Source: Limnohabitans kasalickyi
GTDB taxonomy: Bacteria; Pseudomonadota; Gammaproteobacteria; Burkholderiales; Burkholderiaceae_C
DNA length: 64,000 nucleotides
Reading direction: 5' to 3'
NCBI GenBank assembly: GCA_965234325.1
Contig: OZ248407.1
Span: forward strand, 930,001 to 994,000
The notes under the pieces were generated by a model. The model made no database searches and was not told the DNA's origin. It saw nothing but the letters and a program-made list of their open reading frames with translations. The position numbers were made by a program, and so were the translations under genes. Of the stretch, positions 1 through 8,022 are shown in pieces; positions within the stretch are counted from its first letter, which is position 1, and each line of letters starts with the position of its first letter.

Positions 1-1888
1 CGGTTTGATGATTCGCATGGCTTGGCACTCAGCCGGGTCTTACCGCATTGCCGATGGCCGTGGCGGAGCAGGCACCGGCAACCAACGTTTTGCGCCGCTC
101 AACTCGTGGCCCGACAACGTCAACCTCGACAAAGCCCGTCGCCTGCTGTGGCCCATCAAGAAAAAATACGGCAACCGGCTCAGCTGGGCCGACCTCATCG
201 TGCTCGCGGGCAACGTCGCCTACGAATCGATGGGCCTCAAGACCTTTGGTTTCGCCTTTGGCCGTGAAGACATTTGGCACCCCGAGCAAGACATCAACTG
301 GGGCGCTGAAAAAGAGTGGCTGGGCGCTACACGCTATGACAGCGACAGCCGCGAGTCGCTCGAAAATCCTTTGGCCGCTGTGCAAATGGGTTTGATTTAC
401 GTGAACCCCGAAGGCGTCAACGGCCACCCTGACCCGTTGAAGACGGCACACGATGTGCGGCTGACCTTCAAGCGCATGGCCATGAACGACGAAGAAACCG
501 TGGCCCTCACCGCAGGCGGCCACACCGTGGGCAAAGCGCACGGCAACGGCCGCGCCCTCAATTTGGGGCCTGTGCCCGAAGCCGCCGAGGTGGCCGAGCA
601 AGGCTTGGGCTGGATCAACCACACCACCCGCGCCGTGGGCCGCGATACCGTGTCGAGCGGCCTCGAAGGTGCATGGACCACGCACCCCACCCGCTGGGAC
701 CACGGCTATTTCCGCATGCTGCTCAACCACGACTGGCAACTCACCAAGAGCCCAGCTGGCGCCTGGCAGTGGGCACCCGTCAGCATCTTGGAAGAAGAGA
801 AACCGGTGGATGTGGAAGACCCATCCATCCGCGTGCAACCCATGATGACCGATGCCGACATGGCCCTGAAGCTGGACCCCGCGTACCGCGTGATCTTGGA
901 GCGTTTTGCCAAAGACCCCGATGACTTTGACCAAGTGTTTGCCCGCGCATGGTTCAAGCTGACACACCGAGACTTGGGCCCCAAGGCCCGCTACATCGGC
1001 CCCGAAGTGCCGCCAGAAGACCTGATCTGGCAAGACCCCGTGCCGGCGGGCAACACCGACTACGACGAGGCCGAGGTCAACACCAAAATCGCAGCCAGCG
1101 GTTTGAGCGTGAGTGAGTTGGTGGCCACCGCGTGGGACAGCGCGCGCACCTTCCGCCATTCCGACAAACGCGGCGGTGCCAACGGTGCGCGCATCCGCTT
1201 AGCTCCGCAAAAAGACTGGGCAGGCAACGAACCGCAGCGCTTAGCCAAAGTGCTCAAGGTGCTGGAAGGCATTGCCGCGCACACCGGTGCCAGCGTGGCC
1301 GACGTGATTGTGTTGGCGGGTAATGTGGGCGTGGCGCAAGCCGTCAGCGCAGCAGGCTTTGACATCCCCATGCCCTTCCAACCCGGCCGAGGCGACGCCA
1401 CCGAGGCCATGACCGATGCCGAGTCGTTTGCTGTGCTCGAACCCGTGCATGATGGTTTTCGCAACTGGATTCAAAGCACCCACTTGGGCAGCCCCGAAGA
1501 GCTGCTTTTAGACCGTGCGCAGCTCATGGGCCTCACCGCCCCTGAAATGACGGTCTTGGTGGGCGGCATGCGTGTGTTGGGTGTCAACCACGCAGGCTCA
1601 CAACACGGCGTATTCACCGACCGTGTGGGTGTGCTCAGTAATGATTTCTTCGTTCACCTCACCGACATGGCGTATGAATGGAAGCCGACTGGCCGCAACG
1701 CGTATGACCTGTGCCACCGCAAAACAGGCCAAATGAAGTGGAGCGCCACACGGGCGGATTTGGTATTTGGTTCCAACTCGGTGCTACGCGCCTACGCCGA
1801 GGTGTACGCGCAAGACGACAACCGTGAAAAGTTGGCCCGTGACTTTGTGGCGGCTTGGACCAAGGTGATGAACGCAGATCGTTGCTAA
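1..1888 (+). CDS. katG: Catalase-peroxidase KatG, 5'-truncated by window edge
   Basis: Bifunctional haem enzyme that removes hydrogen peroxide as catalase and peroxidase. The open frame runs into the window edge. The first visible residues are the distal haem pocket RMAWHSAG, with Arg, Trp and His at in-window residues 4, 7 and 8. The Tyr of LIYVNPEG (about 132) and Met160 would complete the Met-Tyr-Trp adduct typical of KatG, and His173 in TAGGHTVGKAH is the proximal haem ligand. Compared with the usual KatG numbering, about 97-100 N-terminal residues lie outside the window. The C-terminal peroxidase-like second domain is complete and ends in TAA at 1886-1888. Any OxyR-type promoter would be upstream and cannot be seen. 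Confidence 0.97.
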   Translation, partial: GLMIRMAWHSAGSYRIADGRGGAGTGNQRFAPLNSWPDNVNLDKARRLLWPIKKKYGNRLSWADLIVLAGNVAYESMGLKTFGFAFGREDIWHPEQDINWGAEKEWLGATRYDSDSRESLENPLAAVQMGLIYVNPEGVNGHPDPLKTAHDVRLTFKRMAMNDEETVALTAGGHTVGKAHGNGRALNLGPVPEAAEVAEQGLGWINHTTRAVGRDTVSSGLEGAWTTHPTRWDHGYFRMLLNHDWQLTKSPAGAWQWAPVSILEEEKPVDVEDPSIRVQPMMTDADMALKLDPAYRVILERFAKDPDDFDQVFARAWFKLTHRDLGPKARYIGPEVPPEDLIWQDPVPAGNTDYDEAEVNTKIAASGLSVSELVATAWDSARTFRHSDKRGGANGARIRLAPQKDWAGNEPQRLAKVLKVLEGIAAHTGASVADVIVLAGNVGVAQAVSAAGFDIPMPFQPGRGDATEAMTDAESFAVLEPVHDGFRNWIQSTHLGSPEELLLDRAQLMGLTAPEMTVLVGGMRVLGVNHAGSQHGVFTDRVGVLSNDFFVHLTDMAYEWKPTGRNAYDLCHRKTGQMKWSATRADLVFGSNSVLRAYAEVYAQDDNREKLARDFVAAWTKVMNADRC

Positions 1889-1926
1889 AACGAGCCGGTT
1901 GAAATTGCAAAAATACTGCGCTTAGC

Positions 1927-2457
1927 TCAAAGCTGCACCAACAACGCCAAATCCACGCCTGCGGGGACCGTGTAATCCGCCACCACCCAAGCCCGCGTGG
2001 GGTGTGTGCTCATGTCTTGTAAAAAGTCCTGAACGGCTTGGATGGACACCGCGTCGAGTGACACAAACGGTTGGTCCAGCAAGGTCACCGTGGCGCCCGA
2101 GGCCAGTGCACCTGCAAGGGCCACTTTGCGCCGGCTGCCGGTTGACAACATGAAGAGTTGTTTGTGCGTGTGCTCTCGCAGACTCAGGGCGTCTATCAGT
2201 TCTTGCAGCAAGGTGGCGTCGAAATGAGGGAAGCTTTTTTGCCACGCATCCCAACACGCTTGGGCTGTGTCCTTGTCTCGATCAGGCAGTTTCAAATCGC
2301 ACCAAAACACCTGTCCTTGGTAAGCTGCGGCCAATTGGTGTAACAAGTGAGTTTTGCCCTGACCTTCGTCGCCGACCACGGCAGTCACGCCCGGATTGAG
2401 GGTGAGAACCGGATGGTCATTCTCTGTGTTGTGGGTGTGTGGGAGCATCATGGCCAC
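1927..2457 (-). CDS. Orphan ABC-type ATP-binding protein, atypical Walker B
   Basis: Small (176 aa) ABC-ATPase-like protein. Visible motifs are a P-loop GDEGQGKT (about residues 29-36), a degenerate signature LSTGSRRK and a Walker B-like VTLLDQPFVSLD. The residue after the Walker B aspartate is Gln, where active ABC ATPases normally have the catalytic Glu, so hydrolysis may be slow or absent. It is shorter than normal ABC subunits (about 220-250 aa), and no permease or binding protein lies beside it. It converges on katG with a 38-bp gap and no obvious terminator. Function unknown; a degenerate CcmA/ThiQ-like ATPase is a guess. Confidence 0.7.
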   Translation of the reverse strand: MAMMLPHTHNTENDHPVLTLNPGVTAVVGDEGQGKTHLLHQLAAAYQGQVFWCDLKLPDRDKDTAQACWDAWQKSFPHFDATLLQELIDALSLREHTHKQLFMLSTGSRRKVALAGALASGATVTLLDQPFVSLDAVSIQAVQDFLQDMSTHPTRAWVVADYTVPAGVDLALLVQL

Positions 2458-2605
2458 GATGTTAGCGGTGGTGCTGAGTTAGTTCTTTTTGTCACATGCG
2501 TGTCTGATTTGGCAGGTGAGTAAGGGTTTTCTAGATGAAAGATTACCTTACTCATTCTTACGATGGATGCAGGGAATATTCCCTTCAACCGATTAAAGGT
2601 GACTT

Positions 2606-3883
2606 GTGAACTTGATCAAACTCTCTGCGCTCGCCCTGGCTGTGTCAGCGCTGGCCACCACCTCTGCCATCGCCCAAGACAAAAACTTGTCGACGCTACA
2701 ACGCATGGGCAATACGGCGACCAACATGGTCATTCCGACTGTGCCCCAAGAAGGCAAGAACGCGGATGCCATTCGTGCCAACTTGAAGAAAGTCAAGCTG
2801 CCAGACGGCTTCAAGATTGACTTGTACGCCGTCGTACCCGATGCACGTTACATGGCTGTTGCACCTTCCACCAACATGCTGTTTGTCGGTACGCGCAAGA
2901 CCACCGTCTGGGCCGTGACCAACCGCAACAACGGTGATGCTGCGACCGAAGTCAAAGCCTTCGCGCCTTCCATCAAGTTCAGCAACCCCAACGGCGTTTG
3001 CTTCACCAAAGACGGTTTCCTGGTGGTTGCGGAATCCAACCGCATCATGCATTTCCCAGCGGCCGAATACTTCTATGAAGGTCCAGATGTGGCGGTGGAC
3101 ATGGTTGTCCCTGAAGGCAAACTGATTCCCGTTGAAGAGCAGTCCTTCAACCACACCGGTCGGGTTTGCAAAGTGGCCAACGACGGCAAAATTTACGTGA
3201 CCATGGGTCAGCCCTACAACGTGCAGCCAAAAGACAAGGTCGAGTTGTACGAGCAATTGGGCATTGGTGGCGTTTTGCGCTTCAACGGTCTGGACGGCTC
3301 CGGTCGCACGGTTTACTCCAAGGGCATGCGCAATCCGGCCGGCATCTCCATTGGGCCTAAGGGCGACATCTGGGCCACCGACAACCAGGTGGATGGCTTG
3401 GGCGACGACATTCCACCCGGCGAGTTGAACAAACTCACCAAGGCGGGTGAGCACTTTGGCTTCCCCTATTTCAATGGCCGATTCAAGGTGGCAGGCTCTG
3501 CTGCTGCGCCTGACCTCAAGGACATGAAAGAGCCCGCAGGTGCGATTCACCCGCAAGTTGAATTCCCTGCCCATCAAGCACAACTGGGTTTGACCCACTA
3601 CACCGGCACGGCTTTCCCTAAGAAGTACCAAGGCGGTTTGTTTGTGGCTTCGCATGGCTCATGGAACCGCTCAACACCGTCTGGTTACTTGATCAACTAC
3701 GTGCCGATCAAAGCCGATGGTTCAGCAGGCCCCTCGGAGGTGTTTGCCGATGGTTTCTTGGATCCAGTCACCAAGCGCGCTCTGGCACGCCCTGTGGACG
3801 TCGTCAACTTGCCCGATGGCTCCATCTTGGTGTCTGACGACTACGCTGGCGCGCTCTATCGCATCAGCTACGTCGGCAATTGA
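2606..3883 (+). CDS. Glucose/sorbosone dehydrogenase-family periplasmic protein
   Basis: Probable exported beta-propeller oxidoreductase of the PQQ-dependent glucose/sorbosone dehydrogenase (GSDH) family, which oxidises sugars or aldehydes in the periplasm. It starts at GTG 2606 and has a clear Sec signal peptide (hydrophobic core LALAVSALATTSAIAQ, cleavage near residue 24). The body has propeller-type segments such as GRVCKVANDGKIYVTMG, GMRNPAGISIGPKGDIWATD and the C-terminal RPVDVVNLPDGSILVSDD. Its 425 aa is normal for the family. A cytochrome c gene follows and is a plausible electron acceptor, although a terminator lies between them. The substrate cannot be read from sequence. Confidence 0.85.
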   Translation: MNLIKLSALALAVSALATTSAIAQDKNLSTLQRMGNTATNMVIPTVPQEGKNADAIRANLKKVKLPDGFKIDLYAVVPDARYMAVAPSTNMLFVGTRKTTVWAVTNRNNGDAATEVKAFAPSIKFSNPNGVCFTKDGFLVVAESNRIMHFPAAEYFYEGPDVAVDMVVPEGKLIPVEEQSFNHTGRVCKVANDGKIYVTMGQPYNVQPKDKVELYEQLGIGGVLRFNGLDGSGRTVYSKGMRNPAGISIGPKGDIWATDNQVDGLGDDIPPGELNKLTKAGEHFGFPYFNGRFKVAGSAAAPDLKDMKEPAGAIHPQVEFPAHQAQLGLTHYTGTAFPKKYQGGLFVASHGSWNRSTPSGYLINYVPIKADGSAGPSEVFADGFLDPVTKRALARPVDVVNLPDGSILVSDDYAGALYRISYVGN

Positions 3884-3924
3884 TCTTGCCGTGATGCAAG
3901 CCTTGTGCTTGTAGCGTAACCCCG

Positions 3925-3953
3925 CGGGGCCTCCATGTGAGGCCCCGTTTTTT
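3925..3953 (+). terminator. Rho-independent terminator after GSDH gene
   Basis: A 9-bp GC-rich perfect stem (CGGGGCCTC / GAGGCCCCG, 3925-3933 and 3939-3947) with a 5-nt loop, followed by six T residues at 3948-3953. It lies 41 bp after the dehydrogenase stop and 12 bp before the cytochrome c start, so it may attenuate rather than fully separate the two genes. Confidence 0.85.
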
Positions 3954-3964
3954 GAGAGGTCTTC

Positions 3965-4279
3965 ATGAAAAAAATATGGTTTGTTTCATTGCTGCTGACC
4001 GCGTTCAGCTGCTTGGCCGACGATGTCGCTGCAGGTCGCGCCAAAGCCGATGTGGCCTGTGCCCTGTGTCATGGCCCTAATGGCATTGCCACCTTGCCCA
4101 ATGCCCCTAATTTGGCAGGCCAGCAAGCCCTTTACTTGAGTGAGCAGCTCAAAAGTTACCGCAGCGGTCAGCGACAAAACGCGGTCATGGGCGTCATCTC
4201 CAAGCCGCTCACCGATGCTGAAATTGCGCAACTCTCCGCTTGGTACAGCGCGATCAAAGTGACGGTTGAGTTACCTTGA
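3965..4279 (+). CDS. Periplasmic class I c-type cytochrome
   Basis: Small monohaem cytochrome c (104 aa) that carries electrons in the periplasm. It has an N-terminal signal peptide (MKKIWFVSLLLTAFSCLA), one haem-binding CALCH at residues 32-36 and a likely distal Met75 in QNAVMGVI, which is the layout of the cytochrome c553/c4 half-domain. It directly follows the GSDH-family dehydrogenase on the same strand and may receive its electrons; this pairing is inferred from position only. Confidence 0.9.
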   Translation: MKKIWFVSLLLTAFSCLADDVAAGRAKADVACALCHGPNGIATLPNAPNLAGQQALYLSEQLKSYRSGQRQNAVMGVISKPLTDAEIAQLSAWYSAIKVTVELP

Positions 4280-4283
4280 TGTT

Positions 4284-4300
4284 GCCCCTTTTTGAGGGGC
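4284..4300 (+). terminator. Short hairpin after cytochrome c gene, weak terminator
   Basis: Perfect 6-bp stem GCCCCT/AGGGGC with loop TTTTG, 5 bp after the cytochrome stop codon. There is no clean T-run after the stem, so termination would be weak; it may instead stabilise the mRNA 3' end. Confidence 0.4.
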
Positions 4301-4330
4301 TGATTCTCTCAAGGGCTGTGATGAACTAGG

Positions 4331-5248
4331 ATGAACCCTAGTATGACGATCTCCCAATTCCCCGCCCACTTTTGCCCGTTGCCTCACACGTCACGTCACT
4401 TGGCGTACAGCGAGGTGGGCGATGTCAACAGCACGCACGTGCTGCTGTGCTTGCCGGGACTGTTAGAAACCCGTGCTTCGTTTGATACTTTGTTGCAGTC
4501 GGCCCAAGGCGTGCGCGGGCTGCGTGTGATCAGCTTGGAATATGGCGGCCGTGGCGATTCGAGCGCGTTACCGGGTGATCAGGGTTACGCCATGTCGGTG
4601 TATTTGGCCGACACTTTGGCTTTCATCAAGCAAGTGGTCTTGCGCGATGACGGCATGGTGACGCGTTTGGAGGTGTTGGGCATCAGCATGGGCGGCATTC
4701 TGGCGATGTATTTGGCGCATGAATTGGGCCCACGCGTGGATGGTCTGTTCTTCAACGACATCGGTCTGAGTTTGCCTTGGATGTCGATTTATGGCTTGTA
4801 CGACGGTATGAAAGTGCAGGGCAGTTTGCCTAAGCCTGAGGTGTTGGCTGCCCGGCTCCATGTCACGTTGGGGGCTGTGGTGTCGGCGCAGTCACCTGAC
4901 CATTTTGATTTGCCTTACCGTAAGGACTGGAAGGGCATGAAGTTTGGGCACTTGTTGCGCAATTTTCATGGGCCCATGCGACTCATTCACGGTGGTGCGT
5001 CAGGCGTGTGTCCGTCCAGTCAAGTGCGTGAGATGCAGCAGGCCTTTGCGCAATGTGAGGTGTTGGAGGTGGCGGGGGCCGGTCACCCCGCGCCGTTCAC
5101 GCCGGCGGTGTGTCAGTTTGTGCTGAAGGCTTTGAGCGAAGCGCCGGTCGACGCGGCCTTCACAGCCGCCAGGCAAGCCCAAGCCGACACCGAGCGCGGC
5201 TTTTGGCCGTGGATCAAACGGCGCTACCAAGGCGCCACAAGGATGTGA
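4331..5248 (+). CDS. Alpha/beta-fold hydrolase
   Basis: Cytoplasmic alpha/beta hydrolase (305 aa, no signal peptide) of unknown substrate. The nucleophile elbow is GISMGG with Ser119, an oxyanion-type motif lies near LPGLLETR, and the catalytic His is probably His252 in GAGHPAPF. An alternative start is ATG 4343. The 3' end overlaps the convergent methyltransferase gene by 35 bp. An esterase, lipase or haloperoxidase-like role is possible; nothing in the context decides it. Confidence 0.88.
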   Translation: MNPSMTISQFPAHFCPLPHTSRHLAYSEVGDVNSTHVLLCLPGLLETRASFDTLLQSAQGVRGLRVISLEYGGRGDSSALPGDQGYAMSVYLADTLAFIKQVVLRDDGMVTRLEVLGISMGGILAMYLAHELGPRVDGLFFNDIGLSLPWMSIYGLYDGMKVQGSLPKPEVLAARLHVTLGAVVSAQSPDHFDLPYRKDWKGMKFGHLLRNFHGPMRLIHGGASGVCPSSQVREMQQAFAQCEVLEVAGAGHPAPFTPAVCQFVLKALSEAPVDAAFTAARQAQADTERGFWPWIKRRYQGATRM

Positions 5249-6410
5249 CTTCCTTGGCCCGCGCGGCATGCAGCGGGTCAGACACATCAGCCGCTTTGCC
5301 ATGACGCGGACGCACATCGTGGCGGCCCAGCACGGTCAAGCCACCCTCGGCGATCCAGCCCAGCAGCTCTTCGCGTGAGCGCAGGCCCAAGTGCTCCGCT
5401 AAATCCGACAAGATCAGCCAACCTTCACCTTGCGGGCTCAAGTGTTCGCGCAAGCCCGATAAAAACCCACGCAACATGCGGCTGCCTTCGTCGTACACCG
5501 CATGCTCAATGGGTGAGCTGGGTCGGGCGGGCACCCACGGCGGGTTGCATACCACCAGGGGCGCTTGGCCCTCGGGGAACAAGTCCGCTTGCACCAGTTC
5601 CACTTTGTCGATGCGTTGCAAGCGTTTCAGGTTCTCGCGGGCGCAGGTGAGGGCGCGCGGGTCGAGGTCGGTGGCAACGATGCGCTGCACCCCGCGTTTG
5701 GCCAGCAAGGCCGAGAGCACGCCAGTGCCTACGCCAATGTCAAAGGCCAAGGTTTTGTTGGGCAAGGGCGTGCTGGCCACCAAGTCGAGGTATTCGCCGC
5801 GCACGGGCGAGAACACGCCGTAGTGCGGGTGAATGCGGTTGTTCGGTGGCTCGCCTAGCGCAGGAATTTCAAGGCCCTTCTTACGCCATTCGTGGGCGCC
5901 TACGAGCCCTAATAGCTCACGCAGCGACACCATGCAGGCTTCGCCCGCGGCTGGGCCCCAAGCCTCGGTGCAGGCTTGGCGTAAATCGGGCGCGCGGCGC
6001 AGCGGGATGTTGTAGTCTCCGTTGAGGGGCACCAGCACCATGCCCAAGGTGCGGGCGCGTTGGCCCAAGGCTTGGCGGTGCAGATGAAAGTTTTGGGCGG
6101 CAGAGGCGGCTGCCAAGGTCGCGGCTGATGCGTCCGTTGAAGGTGTTGCTTCTTCGGTCTTGCTGGTTTTGCTGACTTTGCGCGGCTTGCGCTCAGCGCG
6201 GCGCATGAGGGCTTGCAGCAATTGGCGGGCGTTGTGAAAGTCACCTTGCCACAACAGACCCGTGCCCTCGCAGGCCAAGCGGTAGGCCGAATCGGCCGAC
6301 AAGGTGTCGTCGGCGCGCACCACGCGGCGTGGCGCAGGCGCGCCGCTTTCGGCGCGCCAAGTGGGTAAGTCAGTGAGATGTTCGGGAGCTTGGGACATGC
6401 GGCGCATCAT
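5214..6410 (-). CDS. Class I SAM-dependent methyltransferase (small MTase domain)
   Basis: Methyltransferase of 398 aa. The SAM-binding motif I is FDIGVGTGVLSALL and motif IV is VVCNPPWV, an NPPY-type signature found in enzymes that methylate an exocyclic amine or amide nitrogen (RlmG/RsmC, PrmB/PrmC or DNA N6-adenine types). The N-terminal third has a Lys/Arg- and Ala-rich linker between the first helices and the catalytic domain. It may act on rRNA or a ribosomal protein, but the target cannot be named. A second start (ATG 6398) is equally possible. It is convergent with the alpha/beta hydrolase and overlaps it by 35 bp. Confidence 0.85.
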   Translation of the reverse strand: MMRRMSQAPEHLTDLPTWRAESGAPAPRRVVRADDTLSADSAYRLACEGTGLLWQGDFHNARQLLQALMRRAERKPRKVSKTSKTEEATPSTDASAATLAAASAAQNFHLHRQALGQRARTLGMVLVPLNGDYNIPLRRAPDLRQACTEAWGPAAGEACMVSLRELLGLVGAHEWRKKGLEIPALGEPPNNRIHPHYGVFSPVRGEYLDLVASTPLPNKTLAFDIGVGTGVLSALLAKRGVQRIVATDLDPRALTCARENLKRLQRIDKVELVQADLFPEGQAPLVVCNPPWVPARPSSPIEHAVYDEGSRMLRGFLSGLREHLSPQGEGWLILSDLAEHLGLRSREELLGWIAEGGLTVLGRHDVRPRHGKAADVSDPLHAARAKEVTSLWRLGSAV

Positions 6411-6459
6411 AGAGGTGCGCCAAGCCGCCAGTTGAGAGGCTGCCCCAAGCGCGAGGCGC

Positions 6460-7215
6460 TTAGAAATTCAGGACTGCGCCGATTTGCCAGCGTTGGCTGC
6501 GTGGCTCCACCCACAATTGGCTGCCTGATCGGACGGTGTTGGAGTCGCCCAAACTGGTGAATCGCACGAAGGGTGACAAGCGGGTGCCATCTTCTAACTT
6601 CAAGCTGGTGCTGGCTTGCATGTAAGCACCGCTTTTTTGGGTGTTGTGAATGTCTGCATTGATTGAATTGGCTTGTGACAAGCGGGAGGTGTGTGTGCCG
6701 CGCAGCAGCAGGCCGCCTTCAAGTTCCCAAGCTGCAGCGCTGGTCCAGCGCACAGGCAACCAAATTTGGGTGGCGAGTCGCTCGTAACCTGCGTGGTTGG
6801 TGGTGGTGGTGCCGCGCAAATCGTTCCACAGGGTGTGTAGGCCCAAGCCTGCGGAGAGGCCTTCTTGGCCTTCCCCTGTTCGATAAACGGGGGCCAACGC
6901 ACGCCAGTGGGTTTCGACGTTGAGCACGCCGTTCAAATCGCCTGTGCCGTTGCTGGTGTATTTTTGGCGCCCTAGCAGCACGTCGCCTTCCAGTTGCCAG
7001 TTGGGCAGCATGTTGACGCCGCTGAGGCGTGCATGCAATCCGATTTCTGTGCCCAAAAGCTGCATTTTTGACTCGGTGTAGCGGTTCAGCCCCAAACTCA
7101 TGCCCCATTGCACTTTGGGCTCGGCATTGCTGGGTGCCGTGTTGTCGTTGGCCAATGCTGATGAGCAAGTCAGCACAAGGGCGGAAGTAAGTAAGAAAGT
7201 ATTGGTTTTCATCAT
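6460..7215 (-). CDS. Putative outer-membrane beta-barrel protein
   Basis: 251-aa exported protein with a signal peptide (hydrophobic LLTSALVLTCSSALA, cleavage after ALA). The mature part alternates polar and hydrophobic residues in short amphipathic strands (for example LWNDLRGTTTT and IWLPVRWTSAAAWELEGG) and ends in GAVLNF, the C-terminal Phe expected for BAM-assembled outer-membrane barrels. I cannot assign it to a named family. It is divergent from the EEP-family gene across a 69-bp gap. Confidence 0.65.
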   Translation of the reverse strand: MMKTNTFLLTSALVLTCSSALANDNTAPSNAEPKVQWGMSLGLNRYTESKMQLLGTEIGLHARLSGVNMLPNWQLEGDVLLGRQKYTSNGTGDLNGVLNVETHWRALAPVYRTGEGQEGLSAGLGLHTLWNDLRGTTTTNHAGYERLATQIWLPVRWTSAAAWELEGGLLLRGTHTSRLSQANSINADIHNTQKSGAYMQASTSLKLEDGTRLSPFVRFTSLGDSNTVRSGSQLWVEPRSQRWQIGAVLNF

Positions 7216-7284
7216 GCCTAGTTTGTATCAGATTTTTCTGACATGGGTGTGGCGCGGGTCTGAGGCACACTCAGACGCATCCAA

Positions 7285-8022
7285 ATGCAAACCTTCAAAG
7301 TCGCCACTTACAACATTCACAAAGGCGTGCAGGGCCTGGGGCCCGCGCGTCGTTTGGAGATTCATAACCTCGGCCATGCGGTCGAGCAGTTCGATGCAGA
7401 CATCATTTGCCTGCAAGAGGTTCGGGCTTTCAACCACCGTCATGCGCGGCGTTTTGCGCGTTGGCCAGCCTTGGGTCAAGCAGACTTTTTGGCGCCTGAG
7501 GGCTACACGCCTGTGTATCGCACCAATGCCATCACGCGTCATGGCGAGCACGGCAATGCCTTGCTGAGCCGTTGGCCGGTGTTGACGCAGAGCCACGAAA
7601 ACATGTCGGACCACCGCTTCGAGCAGCGCGGTTTGTTGCACGTGGCCTTACGCGTGCAAGCGCGCGAGGTGCATGTGGTGGTGGTGCATCTGGGCCTGTT
7701 GCCTGCTAGTCGCGTGCGGCAAATCAAGCAGCTGCACGACTACATCTCGCGTGAGGTCCCAGCCGATATGCCCTTGCTGGTGGCGGGCGACTTTAACGAT
7801 TGGGGCAGCACCATCAGCCGGATGATGGCGGGGGTGGGCTTGCACACCAATGTTGATACGCCTGCCCCGACCTATCCCTCGCGTTTGCCATTGGTTCAGC
7901 TCGACCATGTCTATGCACGTGGCGTGCACATCGTTGGCACGCAAGTGCCCAAAGGTGGTATTTGGGGCCGCATGTCTGACCATTTGCCGCTGCTGGTGGA
8001 GTTGGCTTGGGAGCAGCCTTGA
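7285..8022 (+). CDS. Endonuclease/exonuclease/phosphatase (EEP) family protein
   Basis: Metal-dependent phosphodiesterase fold of 245 aa. Catalytic signatures are YNIHKG (residues 9-14), CLQEV with metal-binding Glu45, GDFNDWG in the middle and SDHLPLLVEL at the C-terminus, as in DNase I-like enzymes. It overlaps the following cardiolipin synthase gene, and this pair is common in betaproteobacteria, so a role in membrane phospholipid turnover is plausible (inference). There is no signal peptide. Confidence 0.9.
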   Translation: MQTFKVATYNIHKGVQGLGPARRLEIHNLGHAVEQFDADIICLQEVRAFNHRHARRFARWPALGQADFLAPEGYTPVYRTNAITRHGEHGNALLSRWPVLTQSHENMSDHRFEQRGLLHVALRVQAREVHVVVVHLGLLPASRVRQIKQLHDYISREVPADMPLLVAGDFNDWGSTISRMMAGVGLHTNVDTPAPTYPSRLPLVQLDHVYARGVHIVGTQVPKGGIWGRMSDHLPLLVELAWEQP

